A DNA stretch of 49,395 nt, taken from contig NZ_WQNH01000035.1 in NCBI RefSeq assembly GCF_009812055.1, forward strand, positions 1 through 49,395, written 5' to 3'. The position numbers and the translations under genes were made by a program. Positions 27,614-38,782 of the stretch are shown here, piece by piece; position 1 is the first letter of the stretch, and each line of letters begins with the position of its first letter. Below the pieces are notes generated by a model. The model ran no database searches and was not told where the DNA came from. It saw only the letters and a list, made by a program, of their open reading frames with translations. The stretch is from Chelativorans xinjiangensis. GTDB taxonomy: Bacteria > Pseudomonadota > Alphaproteobacteria > Rhizobiales > Rhizobiaceae.

Positions 27614-28027
27614 CTACTCTGCGATGCGCTGGATGAAGCGCGTCTTGACCGGGAGCTTGGCTGCCCCGAGGCGAAGCGCCTCGCGCGCCACGTCGTCGGC
27701 CACACCGTCGATCTCGAACATGACGCGACCAGGCTTCACCCGGCACGCCCAATAATCCACCGAGCCCTTGCCCTTACCCATGCGGACTTCGGTCGGCTTG
27801 GAGGTGACGGGCACGTCCGGGAAGATGCGGATCCACACCCGGCCCTGGCGCTTCATGAAACGCGTGATGGCGCGGCGTGCGGCCTCGATCTGCCGGGCGG
27901 TCACCCGCTCCGGCTCAAGCGCCTTCAGGCCGTAGGAACCGAAATTCAGCTCAGTGCCGCCCTTGGCAACGCCGTGGATACGACCCTTGAACTGCTTGCG
28001 GAATTTCGTGCGCTTTGGTTGCAGCAT
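27614..28027 (-). CDS. rplP: 50S ribosomal protein L16
   Basis: 137 aa. Starts [20 protein letters not shown] and contains [20 protein letters not shown], both L16 signatures. L16 shapes the A-site tRNA elbow contact. It lies 24 bp after rpsC. Confidence 0.98.
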   Translation of the reverse strand: MLQPKRTKFRKQFKGRIHGVAKGGTELNFGSYGLKALEPERVTARQIEAARRAITRFMKRQGRVWIRIFPDVPVTSKPTEVRMGKGKGSVDYWACRVKPGRVMFEIDGVADDVAREALRLGAAKLPVKTRFIQRIAE

Positions 28028-28051
28028 CTTTATCTACTCCAAAATTCCGGC

Positions 28052-28752
<701 letters not shown>

Positions 28753-28753
<1 letters not shown>

Positions 28754-29142
28754 TATGCGGCCTCCACTTGTTCTTCGACTTCTCGAACGACGATCGTCAG
28801 GTGCGAGAATGGCTTCTCGACGCGGTTGGCACGGCCGCGGCCGCGGGCGTGGAAGCGCTTCATGACGATCGACTTGCCGACATAGGCCTCTGCCACCACC
28901 AGCGCATCCACATCGAGGTCGTGGTTGTTCTCGGCATTGGCGATCGCCGATTCCAGCGTCTTCTTCACCGCGTCGGCGATACGCTTGCGCGAGAACTCGA
29001 GGTCCGCGAGCGCGGCCGCGACCTTCTTGCCGCGGATCATGGCAGCGACGAGGTTCAGCTTCTGCGGGCTGACGCGGACCGTGCGCAGGACCGCACGCGC
29101 CTCGTTGTCTGCAAGCCTGCGCGGCGCTTTGGCCTTGCCCAT
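28753..29142 (-). CDS. rplV: 50S ribosomal protein L22
   Basis: 129 aa. Contains [20 protein letters not shown] and the beta-hairpin region with [20 protein letters not shown] that lines the exit tunnel and affects macrolide binding. It lies 2 bp after rpsS. Confidence 0.97.
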
Positions 29143-29144
29143 TT

Positions 29145-29423
29145 CTACTTCCTCTTTGCCTTCTTGTCCGCACCGTGGCCGTAATAGGTACGGGTCGGAG
29201 CGAACTCACCGAATTTGTGGCCCACCATCTCTTCGGAGACGAGCACGGGAATGTGCTTCTGGCCGTTATAGACGCCGAAGGTCAGCCCCACGAACTGGGG
29301 CAGGATGGTGGAGCGGCGGCTCCACATCTTGATGACCTCCTTGCGGCCGCTTTCACGGACCTTGTCGACTTTCTTCAGAAGAAAGCCGTCGACGAAGGGG
29401 CCTTTCCAGACTGAACGGGACAC
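29145..29423 (-). CDS. rpsS: 30S ribosomal protein S19
   Basis: 92 aa. [20 protein letters not shown] at the start and [20 protein letters not shown] at the end are S19 signatures. It pairs with S13 in the small-subunit head. It follows rplB by 16 bp. Confidence 0.98.
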   Translation of the reverse strand: MSRSVWKGPFVDGFLLKKVDKVRESGRKEVIKMWSRRSTILPQFVGLTFGVYNGQKHIPVLVSEEMVGHKFGEFAPTRTYYGHGADKKAKRK

Positions 29424-29439
29424 GAGCCGTTACCTTTCC

Positions 29440-30276
29440 TTACTTCTTGCGCTGATGGCGCGAGCGCATGATGAACTTGTCGGTCGCCTTGTTGGACCGC
29501 GTCTTCATGCCCTTGGTGGGCTTGCCCCAGGGCGAAACTGGGTGGCGACCGCCGGACGTGCGGCCTTCGCCGCCGCCATGCGGGTGGTCGACCGGGTTCA
29601 TGGTGACGCCGCGGTTGTGCGGGCGCTTGCCCAGCCACCGCTTGCGCCCGGCCTTGCCGAGGCTGATATTGCCGTGATCCGGATTGGACACCGCGCCGAC
29701 GGTAGCCATGCAGGAACCGGAAACCAGCCGCTGCTCGCCCGAGTTCAACCGCAGGATCGCCATGCCCTGGTCACGACCGACAAGCTGCACATAGGCACCC
29801 GCCGAACGTGCGATCTGGCCGCCCTTGCCCGGCTTCATCTCCACATTGTGGACGATCGTGCCGAGCGGCATGGCCGACAGCGGCATCGCGTTGCCCGGCT
29901 TCACGTCCGCGCCCTGCTCGGAAGCGATCACACGGTCGCCAACCGAAAGACGCTGCGGCGCCAGGATGTAGGACAACTCGCCGTCATCATAGCGGATGAG
30001 CGCGATGAACCCGGTGCGGTTGGGATCATACTCCAGCCGCTCGACGACGCCCGAGACGTCGAACTTGCGGCGCTTGAAGTCGATCAGACGGTACGTGCGT
30101 TTGTGGCCGCCACCTTGGAAACGCGCCGTGATGCGGCCGGTGTTGTTGCGGCCGCCCTTGCTCGTCAGGCCCTCGGTCAGGCCCTTGACGGGCTTGCCCT
30201 TATAGAGGCCCGAGCGGTCGACGATGACCAGCTGGCGCGTGCCCGGCGTTACCGGTTTGTAGTTCTTGAGTGCCAT
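29440..30276 (-). CDS. rplB: 50S ribosomal protein L2
   Basis: 278 aa. Starts [20 protein letters not shown]. The C-terminal [20 protein letters not shown] contains the conserved His near the peptidyl-transferase centre, followed by [16 protein letters not shown]. Normal length. It lies 20 bp after rplW. Confidence 0.98.
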   Translation of the reverse strand: MALKNYKPVTPGTRQLVIVDRSGLYKGKPVKGLTEGLTSKGGRNNTGRITARFQGGGHKRTYRLIDFKRRKFDVSGVVERLEYDPNRTGFIALIRYDDGELSYILAPQRLSVGDRVIASEQGADVKPGNAMPLSAMPLGTIVHNVEMKPGKGGQIARSAGAYVQLVGRDQGMAILRLNSGEQRLVSGSCMATVGAVSNPDHGNISLGKAGRKRWLGKRPHNRGVTMNPVDHPHGGGEGRTSGGRHPVSPWGKPTKGMKTRSNKATDKFIMRSRHQRKK

Positions 30277-30296
30277 GTCTTAATCCTCGCGGCCTC

Positions 30297-30590
30297 TCAA
30301 AGACCTGTCGCGATGTCGATGGAATGGCCCTCGGCCAGCGTCACGACAGCCTTCTTGACGTCGCTCGTCCGTCCGATGGTGCCGCGGAACCGCTTCACCT
30401 TGCCCTTGCGCACAAGCGTATTGACGCCCTTGACCTTGACGTTGAACAGCGCTTCCACCGCCGCCTTGATCTCGGGCTTCGTGGCCTTGCGCGCCACGTT
30501 GAAGACGACCTGGTTGTTCTCCGAGGCCATCGTCGATTTCTCGGTGACCGCCGGGCTGACGATCACGTCATAGTGGCGAAGGTCCGTCAT
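30297..30590 (-). CDS. rplW: 50S ribosomal protein L23
   Basis: 97 aa. Contains [20 protein letters not shown] and [21 protein letters not shown]23 is the docking site for trigger factor and SRP at the tunnel exit. Its ATG overlaps the rplD stop as ATGA (30587-30590), so translation is coupled. Confidence 0.97.
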   Translation of the reverse strand: MTDLRHYDVIVSPAVTEKSTMASENNQVVFNVARKATKPEIKAAVEALFNVKVKGVNTLVRKGKVKRFRGTIGRTSDVKKAVVTLAEGHSIDIATGL

Positions 30591-31207
30591 TTGAACCGCT
30601 CCTCGAGTGCCTCGACAGCGGCCTTGGAGAGGACCAGCGTGCCGCGGCGCAGAATGTCGTAGACGTTGATGCCCTGGACCGGCAGCACGTCGATGTTGGG
30701 GATGTTCGCCGCCGCACGCTTGAAGCCGGCGTCGATTTCCGCCCCGCCGATCATCAGCGCGTTGGTCAGCCCCAGCTTGGCGAAGTTATCCACCAGCACT
30801 TTCGTCTTGCCGTCCGTCAGCGCCAGATCATCGATGACGATGATGTTGGCAGCCTTGGCCTTGGCCGAAAGCGCATGCTTCAGGCCCAACGCCCGTACCT
30901 TCTTCGGCAGGTCGTGGGCGTGGCTGCGAACCACCGGTCCATGCGCCCTGCCGCCGCCGCGGAACTGCGGCACGCGCGCCGACGAATGGCGTGCGCGACC
31001 GGTGCCCTTCTGGCGGTACATCTTGGCGCCGGTGCGCGCGATCTCGGCGCGCCCCTTGGTCTTGTGCGAGCCCTGCTGACGCTTGGCAAGCTGCCAACGC
31101 ACGACGCGGTGAAGAATGTCCTCGCGCGGGTCAAGCCCGAAGATCTCCTCGGAAAGCTTCAGCTTACCGGCATCCTTGCCCGCAAGGGTGGTTACCTTCA
31201 GTTCCAT
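30587..31207 (-). CDS. rplD: 50S ribosomal protein L4
   Basis: 206 aa. Contains [20 protein letters not shown] (the tunnel-lining loop) and [23 protein letters not shown] 31207 overlaps the rplC stop as TGATG, a termination-reinitiation site; an in-frame GTG just before it is less likely. In E. coli L4 represses the S10 operon; no such leader structure is identified here. Confidence 0.97.
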   Translation of the reverse strand: MELKVTTLAGKDAGKLKLSEEIFGLDPREDILHRVVRWQLAKRQQGSHKTKGRAEIARTGAKMYRQKGTGRARHSSARVPQFRGGGRAHGPVVRSHAHDLPKKVRALGLKHALSAKAKAANIIVIDDLALTDGKTKVLVDNFAKLGLTNALMIGGAEIDAGFKRAAANIPNIDVLPVQGINVYDILRRGTLVLSKAAVEALEERFK

Positions 31208-31938
31208 CACTCAGCCCCCTCGGTGGCGGCGGTTTCTTCGGCCTTCACGGCGTCTTTCTTGGCAGCGGCGCGAATGGCGCCAGGCTGCGGCGCATTCTCC
31301 GGCAGTGGCGCCTTCACGGCATCGCGCACCATGATCCAGGCACCCTTCGAGCCCGGCACTGCACCGCGCACTAGGATAAGGCCGCGCTCGGTGTCGGTCG
31401 AAACCACTTCCAGGTTCTGGGTGGTCACGCGATGGTCGCCCATGTGGCCGGCCATCTTCTTGCCTTTGAACACCTTGCCGGGATCCTGGCGCTGGCCGGT
31501 CGAGCCGTGCGAACGGTGCGACACGGAGTTACCGTGCGTCGCGCGACCGCCGCCGAAATTATGGCGCTTCATGACGCCCTGAAAGCCCTTGCCGATCGAG
31601 GTGCCCGTCACGTCGACCTTCTGTCCGGCGACGAAGTGATCCGCCGTGATCTCGGCGCCGACGTCGAGCAGATTGTCCGGCGACACGCGGAACTCCGCCA
31701 CCTTCGCCTTGGGCTCGACGGAGCTTGCGGCGAAATGGCCGCGCAGCGCCTTCGACGTATTCTTTACCTTGGCGAGCCCCACGCCGAGCTGAACGGCGGT
31801 GTAGCCATTCTTCTCCTCGGTGCGCTGGGCCACGACCTGGCAATTCTCCATGCGCAGCACCGTGACGGGGATATGCTCACCCGCCTCGTTGTAGACGCGC
31901 GTCATCCCGATCTTCTGTGCGATAACACCTGAACGCAT
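31207..31938 (-). CDS. rplC: 50S ribosomal protein L3
   Basis: 243 aa, with an Ala/Glu-rich C-terminal extension of about 30 residues after the core. Signatures are [20 protein letters not shown] and [21 protein letters not shown]3 starts large-subunit assembly and reaches the peptidyl-transferase centre. It lies 75 bp after rpsJ; that gap holds no gene. Confidence 0.97.
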   Translation of the reverse strand: MRSGVIAQKIGMTRVYNEAGEHIPVTVLRMENCQVVAQRTEEKNGYTAVQLGVGLAKVKNTSKALRGHFAASSVEPKAKVAEFRVSPDNLLDVGAEITADHFVAGQKVDVTGTSIGKGFQGVMKRHNFGGGRATHGNSVSHRSHGSTGQRQDPGKVFKGKKMAGHMGDHRVTTQNLEVVSTDTERGLILVRGAVPGSKGAWIMVRDAVKAPLPENAPQPGAIRAAAKKDAVKAEETAATEGAE

Positions 31939-32013
31939 CGGTTCGATTTCCTTTCAGGCTTCCCGCCGCCGGCCGCTTGGGCCTGCCCGGGTTCCTATCC
32001 TCTTGTCTTCCGC

Positions 32014-32322
32014 CTAAAGCTTGATCTCGACGTCCACGCCGGCTGCCAGGTCGAGCTTCATCAGAGCGTCCACCGTCTGAGGCGTCGGATCGACGATGTC
32101 GAGAAGACGCTTGTGGGTCCGCATTTCGAACTGCTCGCGGCTCTTCTTGTCGATGTGCGGCGAGCGGTTCACCGTGAACTTCTCGATCCGCGTCGGCAGC
32201 GGGATGGGGCCGCGGACATTGGCGCCGGTGCGCTTGGCCGTGGACACGATCTCGCGCGTCGAGGCATCGAGCACCCGGTGGTCGAACGCCTTGAGGCGGA
32301 TACGGATATTCTGTCCGTTCAT
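32014..32322 (-). CDS. rpsJ: 30S ribosomal protein S10
   Basis: 102 aa. Starts [20 protein letters not shown] and contains [21 protein letters not shown]10 is in the small-subunit head and, as NusE, joins transcription antitermination complexes. It has GAGGAAC as ribosome-binding site and is 66 bp after tuf, across a strong hairpin. Confidence 0.98.
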   Translation of the reverse strand: MNGQNIRIRLKAFDHRVLDASTREIVSTAKRTGANVRGPIPLPTRIEKFTVNRSPHIDKKSREQFEMRTHKRLLDIVDPTPQTVDALMKLDLAAGVDVEIKL

Positions 32323-32343
32323 GTGTCAGTTCCTCGTTCGGCT

Positions 32344-32368
32344 GCGGCGCGGGCTTGTCCCGCGCCGC
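32344..32368 (-). promoter_or_regulatory. Strong hairpin between tuf and rpsJ
   Basis: GCGGCGCGGG (32344-32353) pairs perfectly with CCCGCGCCGC (32359-32368) around a 5-nt loop, 20 nt after the tuf stop. No T-run follows on the minus strand, so it is more likely an RNA-processing or stability hairpin, or a partial attenuator, than a full terminator. Confidence 0.6.
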
Positions 32369-32388
32369 GAGCGCGAATATCTGCCCCG

Positions 32389-33564
<1,176 letters not shown>

Positions 33565-33738
33565 CTCAATTTTCCTTGGGCGGCGTGGTTGTCGGTTTCA
33601 GTTGCGGGGCGATTAGCGGCAAAGCCCGCAAAAAACAAGCCCCTTGTCGGCAACGGGCCGGCGCCGCCTCTTAATCCTCCTCGCCGGCGGAAATACCAGG
33701 CCTATGAACACGATATCGGCAGGTGTTCGCTATAGCGC

Positions 33739-33812
33739 TGGAGCGGGTAGCGGGAATCGAACCCGCATATTCAGCTTGGAAGGCTGCTGCTCTACCATTG
33801 AGCTATACCCGC
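33739..33812 (-). tRNA. tRNA-Gly (TCC)
   Basis: 74 nt including an encoded CCA. Acceptor GCGGGTA/TACCCGC, D-arm GCTCAATGGTAGAGC, anticodon loop CTTCCAA giving TCC, and T-loop GGTTCGATTCC. It reads GGA codons. It lies about 175 bp upstream of tuf on the same strand. Confidence 0.95.
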
Positions 33813-33826
33813 CCATCCGTGGGCAA

Positions 33827-33893
33827 CCCTCCGCTGAAGCTTCGGAGGGGCACTCCTTCGTCTAACGACCTTCGGGTGGCCTGCCACCCGAAG
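33827..33893. repeat. Paired palindromes in the tRNA-Tyr / tRNA-Gly spacer
   Basis: Two hairpins: CCCTCCG (33827-33833) with CGGAGGG (33843-33849), enclosing GAAGCTTC; and a perfect 10-bp stem CTTCGGGTGG (33870-33879) with CCACCCGAAG (33884-33893) around loop CCTG. Neither has a T-run. They could mark processing sites of a tRNA precursor or be a small dispersed repeat; a second copy is not present in this window. Confidence 0.6.
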
Positions 33894-33909
33894 CTCGAAG
33901 AGCGAAAGG

Positions 33910-33994
33910 TGGTGGAGGGGGCTGGATTCGAACCAGCGTAGGCATAGCCAACGGATTTACAGTCCGTCTCCTTTAACCACTCGGACACCCCTCC
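33910..33994 (-). tRNA. tRNA-Tyr (GTA)
   Basis: 85 nt including an encoded CCA. Class II tRNA with a long variable arm; acceptor GGAGGGG/CCCCTCC, anticodon loop CTGTAAA giving GTA, T-loop GGTTCGAATCC. It is first of the tRNA-Tyr/tRNA-Gly/tuf series on the minus strand. Confidence 0.95.
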
Positions 33995-34022
33995 GAACTG
34001 TCGCCGGAATCGTACAGCGAGT

Positions 34023-34051
34023 TATTTGGGAAAGCCGGCGCAACCAGTCAA
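34023..34051 (-). promoter_or_regulatory. Candidate promoter of the tRNA-Tyr/tRNA-Gly unit
   Basis: On the minus strand TTGACT (34051-34046), a 17-bp spacer, then CAAATA (34028-34023), with the tRNA-Tyr 5' end 29 bp further on at 33994. Strong -35 and good spacing; -10 is moderate. It may also serve tuf if the tRNAs and tuf are co-transcribed. Confidence 0.4.
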
Positions 34052-34190
34052 TGGTACGCCCGTTTTCCGCGACGCCTTATGGCGATGACGTCGAGCGCTG
34101 TCAACAGCGTGATAGGCTTTCGACGGGAAATTCGCGCCGCCTCCTCTTTCTGCGATAGGCGTACGCCCGCGCCTCCGCTATAGGAGCCCG

Positions 34191-35036
34191 ATGAGCGACG
34201 ACAAGCCCGGAACACCCAAGGACAGTCACTATGCCCGCCTGCGCCGGGCTCACCGGCAGCGCGCAGGCGCGCCCCAAGTGCAACACACGCGCGGTGCGAT
34301 GCCTGCTGCAGCCGTTCCCGAAGGCCTGGTGCGCCTTTACGGGTTGCATACGGTGCGCGCCGCCCTCGACAACCCCGCCCGCACAATCCACCGCATGCTG
34401 GTGACGCGCAACGCCGCGCAGCGGCTGGGGCTTGGCGATCTTTCCGCCCTGCCCTTTCCCGTGGAACAGGTGGAGCCGAAGGCGATCGACGCGCTGACCG
34501 GCACCGAGGCCGTGCACCAGGGCGTCCTGATCGAGGCGGAGGCGCGCGCGCCCAAGCCGCTCTCCACGCTTGGCGAGGCATCACTCGTCCTCGTGCTCGA
34601 CCAAGTGACCGACCCGCACAATGTCGGCGCCATCATGCGCTCGGCCGTCGCCTTCGGTGTCGATGCGCTGGTGACCACCGCCCGCCACAGCCCGGCCGAA
34701 TCGGGCGTGCTCGCCAAGGCGGCATCCGGCGCGCTGGAGCACATCGACCACATCGCGGTGCGCAATCTGGCCGCCGCGCTCGAGGATCTGCACGCGGCGG
34801 GGTTTTACACCATTGGCCTCGACTCGGACGGGCCGCGAGCGCTGGAAGAGACGGTAAAAGGCGGCAAACTCGCCCTCGTGCTGGGAGCGGAAGGCAAGGG
34901 ATTGCGGCAAAAGACACGAGAGACCGTCAGCGTGCTCGCTCGCCTCGACATGCCCGGCCCCATCCGCTCGCTCAACGTATCGAATGCCGCCGCCGTCTCG
35001 CTCTACGTCGCCCGGCGGCGTCCGGGCAACGGCTGA
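34191..35036 (+). CDS. rlmB: 23S rRNA 2'-O-methyltransferase, TrmH/SpoU family (RlmB)
   Basis: 281 aa SPOUT methyltransferase. An N-terminal substrate-binding domain (about 46-115, VRLYGLHTVRAALDNP) is followed by the knot domain with motif 1 LDQVTDPHNVGAIMRSA, motif 2 LVLGAEGKGL and motif 3 SLNVSNAAAVSLY. RlmB makes Gm2251 in 23S rRNA with S-adenosylmethionine. The first ~35 residues are a basic extension. The TrmH group includes several targets, so the exact nucleotide is inferred. It lies on the opposite strand between tRNA-Tyr and tRNA-Thr. Confidence 0.9.
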   Translation: MSDDKPGTPKDSHYARLRRAHRQRAGAPQVQHTRGAMPAAAVPEGLVRLYGLHTVRAALDNPARTIHRMLVTRNAAQRLGLGDLSALPFPVEQVEPKAIDALTGTEAVHQGVLIEAEARAPKPLSTLGEASLVLVLDQVTDPHNVGAIMRSAVAFGVDALVTTARHSPAESGVLAKAASGALEHIDHIAVRNLAAALEDLHAAGFYTIGLDSDGPRALEETVKGGKLALVLGAEGKGLRQKTRETVSVLARLDMPGPIRSLNVSNAAAVSLYVARRRPGNG

Positions 35037-35131
35037 AACGGCTGGTAGAGTCTACGGGGGAGTTCATTCCCAGCGCCGGACGTAGCCGAAGTGCGCTATC
35101 AAGCAATCAACTGAAATCGTTGGGTGAAGCG

Positions 35132-35207
<76 letters not shown>

Positions 35208-35282
35208 ATGGCTGTGCGCATAGCACAATCGGCGACGGAGTAAAACGCATTCCGTTCAGCCGCGGCTGAACATATGGCCCTA

Positions 35283-35401
35283 ACGGTCTGACCCAAACAG
35301 ATGGTACCCATCTGTTTGGAAAAGTCAGCCCCACAAGCTATTAATCTGGTGGGGCGATTTGCCCTGACAGATGGTACCATCTGTCAGGATCGCACCACTA
35401 G
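35283..35401. repeat. Family 1 palindromic repeat, copy C
   Basis: About 119 bp, same orientation as copy A and matching it closely throughout. Hairpin 1 has a 12-bp stem (35293-35304 with 35308-35319). The middle stem is GCCCCAC/GTGGGGC. Hairpin 2 is a perfect 26-bp palindrome (35363-35388) centred on GGTACC. The right end CCACTAG is intact; the left end reads ACGG where copy A has GTGG. It lies between tRNA-Thr and nadK. Confidence 0.88.
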
Positions 35402-35471
35402 CTTTGCAGACGTGCAAGACGCGTGCTACCCGTTGTCTCCTTTCGGCCAGCAACGGAATCACCTGCCGCAC

Positions 35472-36245
35472 ATGACCCAGCCGCAGCTTGCCATCGCCTT
35501 CGCCTCGGCGAATACGGACGACGCCCGGGAAGCCGCCGCCAGGCTTTCCGTGCTGTACGGCCAGGAACGGCCCGAGAATGCCGATATCATCGTCGCGCTC
35601 GGCGGCGACGGCTTCATGCTGCACACCCTGCGCGAGACAATGGGCTCGGGCAAGAAGATCTACGGCATGAACCGGGGCACGATCGGCTTCCTCATGAACG
35701 AGTATCGCGAGGAGGGTCTGCGCGAGCGCATCATGGAGGCCATCGCCGAGACCGTGCGGCCGCTGGAGATGACGGTCACCGACATGGACGGCAAGGTATC
35801 GAAGGCGCTCGCCATCAACGAGGTGTCGCTTCTGCGCCAATCCTACCAGGCGGCCAAGATCCGCATCGCCATCGACGGTAAGGTGCGGCTCGACGAATTG
35901 ATCTGCGACGGCGTCATGGTGGCCACCCCCGCCGGCTCCACCGCCTATAATCTGTCGGCGCACGGGCCGATCCTGCCGCTTGACGCGCCGCTTCTGGCGC
36001 TTACCCCGGTAAGCCCCTTCCGGCCGCGGCGATGGCGCGGGGCGCTCCTGCCCAACCAGGCGACCGTCGACCTGACGGTGCTGGAGCCGGAAAAGCGGCC
36101 GGTCAACGCGGTCGCTGATCATACAGAGATAAAATCGGTGGTGGAGGTGCGCGTGCATGAATCCCACAACATGACCGCCACCATCCTCTTCGACGCCAGC
36201 CATTCGTGGAACGAGCGCATCCTGGCGGAACAGTTCCGCTACTAG
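35472..36245 (+). CDS. nadK: NAD kinase
   Basis: 257 aa enzyme making NADP from NAD and ATP. The GGDG motif is at residues 44-47 (VALGGDGFML), and the second NAD-site block is TPAGSTAYNLSAHGPILPL. Length fits the alphaproteobacterial form. I chose ATG 35472 (MTQPQLAIAF). The frame remains open to 35301, but that part is read from the family 1 repeat and should not be included. The ribosome-binding site is weak. Confidence 0.94.
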   Translation: MTQPQLAIAFASANTDDAREAAARLSVLYGQERPENADIIVALGGDGFMLHTLRETMGSGKKIYGMNRGTIGFLMNEYREEGLRERIMEAIAETVRPLEMTVTDMDGKVSKALAINEVSLLRQSYQAAKIRIAIDGKVRLDELICDGVMVATPAGSTAYNLSAHGPILPLDAPLLALTPVSPFRPRRWRGALLPNQATVDLTVLEPEKRPVNAVADHTEIKSVVEVRVHESHNMTATILFDASHSWNERILAEQFRY

Positions 36246-36372
36246 CCCGTTACGCACGCTGTTGACATTATGCGCACCACGCCTTAGGCCCCATCTTGAG
36301 GTCGTGGGCATGTGCCCGGCCGGAGTGCGAGGCATCCGCCGCAACGCATAGAGCAGCAAAGACAATCGATAC

Positions 36373-37824
36373 GTGTCTATAGACCAAGAAACCGCACAGG
36401 ACGCTGTGACGTTCGCAGACCTCGGCCTGTCGCCGAAGGTTCTTTCGGCCGTCACCGACGCCGGCTACACGGAACCGACGCCCATTCAGGCCGGCGCTAT
36501 CCCGCATGCGCTTGAGGGCAAGGACGTGCTGGGCATCGCCCAGACCGGCACCGGAAAGACCGCTTCCTTCGTACTGCCCATGCTCACCAGGCTCGAGCGC
36601 GGGCGGGCGCGGGCGCGCATGCCGCGCACCCTGATACTGGAGCCGACGCGCGAACTCGCCGCCCAGGTGGAAGAAAACTTCGTCAAATACGGCAAGAACC
36701 ACCGGCTCAACATCGCGCTTCTGATCGGCGGCGTCTCCTTCGACGAGCAGGAGAAGAAGCTGGAGCGCGGGGCGGATGTGCTGATCGCCACGCCGGGCCG
36801 CCTGCTCGACCATCATGAGCGCGGCAAGCTGCTTTTGACCGGCGTGGAAATCCTCGTCATCGACGAGGCGGACCGCATGCTCGACATGGGCTTCATCCCG
36901 GATATCGAGCGCATCTGCAAGCTCATCCCCTTCACGAGGCAGACGCTGTTCTTCTCCGCCACCATGCCGCCGGAGATTACCAAGCTCACACAGCAGTTCC
37001 TGCAGGCGCCGGTGCGCGTCGAGGTATCCCGGCCGGCGACGGCGGCCGTCAACATCACCCAGCGCCTCGTCAAGGCCGGTTCCAAGCCGTGGGCAAAGCG
37101 CGAGCGCCTGCGGGAGCTCATCCGCGCCGAAGGCGACGAGGTGAAGAACGCCATCATCTTCTGCAACCGCAAGACCGAAGTGGCCACGCTTTTCCGCTCG
37201 CTGGCGCGCCATGAGTTCGATGCCGGTGCGCTGCATGGCGACATGGACCAGCGCGCGCGCATGATGATGCTGGAGAATTTCCGCAAGGGGAAGCTCAGGC
37301 TGCTCGTCGCATCAGACGTGGCCGCGCGCGGCCTCGACATTCCCGACGTCAGCCATGTCTTCAATTACGACGTGCCGACGCACTCTGAAGATTATGTGCA
37401 CCGCATCGGCCGCACGGGCCGCGCCGGCCGCTCCGGCAAGGCCTTCACCATCGTCACCCGCGCCGACCAGAAATATGTGTCGGGCATCGAGAAGCTGATC
37501 GGCCAGCAGATCGAGTGGCTCGACGGTAACCTCTCCACTCTGACGGCGGAAGACGAGGCCGAGGAGCGGCCTCGTCGGGGCCGTTCAGGGCGCGACGAAA
37601 GAGCGCGTGGCGGCCGTAAACCCGCGCCGGAAAGAGCCAAGCACACCGGCGAAGCCGCACCGAAGGCCCAGGACGACCGGCGTCGGCGCAAGGACGCGAT
37701 CAAATCCTCCAACGAGGCCGAGCAGAGAAGGCCCGCCCGGCAGCGCGAACGAGAGGAGGCGAACGCCCCGGTAGGCTTCGGCGATGACGTTCCGGACTTC
37801 ATGAAAGTCCACGGGAAGGTCTGA
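36373..37824 (+). CDS. DEAD-box ATP-dependent RNA helicase (RhlE-like)
   Basis: 483 aa. The Q motif region is TFADLGLSPKVLSAVTDAGY, motif I AQTGTGKT (56-63), motif II DEAD (in VIDEADRMLD), motif III SAT and motif VI HRIGRTGRAGRSG. A low-complexity basic/charged tail (about 390-483) should bind RNA. It unwinds RNA duplexes in ribosome assembly or mRNA decay; the tail and core resemble RhlE. GTG 36373 gives the full N-terminus, but GTG 36406 after CAGGACGCT would begin just before TFADLGLS, so the start is uncertain. Confidence 0.92.
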   Translation: MSIDQETAQDAVTFADLGLSPKVLSAVTDAGYTEPTPIQAGAIPHALEGKDVLGIAQTGTGKTASFVLPMLTRLERGRARARMPRTLILEPTRELAAQVEENFVKYGKNHRLNIALLIGGVSFDEQEKKLERGADVLIATPGRLLDHHERGKLLLTGVEILVIDEADRMLDMGFIPDIERICKLIPFTRQTLFFSATMPPEITKLTQQFLQAPVRVEVSRPATAAVNITQRLVKAGSKPWAKRERLRELIRAEGDEVKNAIIFCNRKTEVATLFRSLARHEFDAGALHGDMDQRARMMMLENFRKGKLRLLVASDVAARGLDIPDVSHVFNYDVPTHSEDYVHRIGRTGRAGRSGKAFTIVTRADQKYVSGIEKLIGQQIEWLDGNLSTLTAEDEAEERPRRGRSGRDERARGGRKPAPERAKHTGEAAPKAQDDRRRRKDAIKSSNEAEQRRPARQREREEANAPVGFGDDVPDFMKVHGKV

Positions 37825-37834
37825 AGAGACCTTC
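37815..37834. terminator. Hairpin between the helicase and TfoX-like genes
   Basis: GAAGGTCT (37815-37822) pairs perfectly with AGACCTTC (37827-37834) around GAAG; the stem contains the first base of the helicase stop. The sequence after it is only modestly T-rich until a T6 run at 37850-37855. It is a plausible but weak terminator between convergent genes. Confidence 0.4.
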
Positions 37835-37846
37835 TCCCTGTCCGCG

Positions 37847-38170
37847 CTATTTTTTCGAGCGCAGCCCCGCCTCATAGGCGCGCCGCGCCCACACCGCCAT
37901 CTCATCGGGATCGTCGATGGCGCGGTCGGGTATGGACCAGTAAGGCATAGCCGTCGGCTTGCGGCCGGGATGACCCGCATAGACCCATTGCCGGCTACCC
38001 GCGGTCGCAAATTCGGGGGCGCTCTCCGCATCAGCCTTCAGCAGGACTTCGCCATCCACATCGAGGGCGACGATCAGACCCTCGTGATAGATGCCCTTGC
38101 CGCCGAACATGCGCTTGATCGTAACCGGCCCCAAGCCGGCGAAGAGGTCGCGGATATCTTGGTCGTTCAT
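37847..38170 (-). CDS. TfoX/Sxy N-terminal domain protein
   Basis: 107 aa single-domain protein with the TfoX N-terminal fold: VTIKRMFGGKGIYHEGLIVA (residues 16-35), then LDVDGEVLLKADAESAPEF and a conserved MPYWSIPD stretch. The family is named after the Haemophilus/E. coli competence regulator Sxy, but stand-alone short members are of unknown function, and a link to the ComEC in this window is only speculative. It converges with the helicase gene. Confidence 0.85.
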   Translation of the reverse strand: MNDQDIRDLFAGLGPVTIKRMFGGKGIYHEGLIVALDVDGEVLLKADAESAPEFATAGSRQWVYAGHPGRKPTAMPYWSIPDRAIDDPDEMAVWARRAYEAGLRSKK

Positions 38171-38282
38171 CCCATGAAGATGCCAGTATCCGCCTCACCT
38201 GTCAGCTAGCTTTGCAACATCTGCTGACAGAGCGCGTTTTCCCCCTTAAGTTCCTGCCGTTCGCTCCTTGAGGAACTCTGCC

Positions 38283-38780
38283 ATGCCCATGATGCTGAAA
38301 GGCTCGTGCCGCTGCGGTGCGGTCAGGTTTCAAGTCGAAAGCCACACGCCCGTCCCCTATCAGCGCTGCTACTGCAGCATCTGCCGCAAGCAGCAGGGCG
38401 GCGGCGGATACGCGATCAATCTCGGCGCGCAATCATCGACGCTTGCCGTGGAAGGCGAAGAGCATCTTGGTCTCTACCGCGCCGAGATCGAGGACGACGA
38501 ACATCCGCGCTGCGAGATTTCCACCGGCGAGCGCCGCTTCTGCCGCGAGTGCGGCTCGGCCCTCTGGCTCTACGATCCTACCTGGCCGGATCTCATCCAC
38601 CCGTTCGCTTCAGCGATCGATACGGAACTCCCGAAGCCGCCGAGCAGCGTGCACCTCATGCTGAAATACAAGGCGGGCTGGGTCGAGCCGGAGATACGCA
38701 AGGGCGACGCGACGTTTACGCTCTACCCGAGGGAGTCAATTGCCGAGTGGCACCGGCGCAATGGTGTGTGGGTGGAATAG
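38283..38780 (+). CDS. GFA-family zinc protein (Mss4-like fold)
   Basis: 165 aa with the CENP-V/GFA fold. Zinc-binding cysteines: Cys9 and Cys11 (GSCRCGAV), Cys29, Cys31 and Cys34 (CYCSICRK), then Cys87 and Cys90 (FCRECGSALW). The family is named after glutathione-dependent formaldehyde-activating enzyme, but most members have no proven activity, so function is open. ATG 38283 follows GAGG about 10 nt upstream. It converges on iscA with a 2-bp gap. Confidence 0.85.
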   Translation: MPMMLKGSCRCGAVRFQVESHTPVPYQRCYCSICRKQQGGGGYAINLGAQSSTLAVEGEEHLGLYRAEIEDDEHPRCEISTGERRFCRECGSALWLYDPTWPDLIHPFASAIDTELPKPPSSVHLMLKYKAGWVEPEIRKGDATFTLYPRESIAEWHRRNGVWVE

Positions 38781-38782
38781 GC

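Noticed and set aside
37847-38170. A competence regulon linking TfoX-like protein and ComEC
   Set aside because: The genes are 34 kb apart, and short TfoX-domain proteins are common with unknown roles; there is no further evidence in the window.
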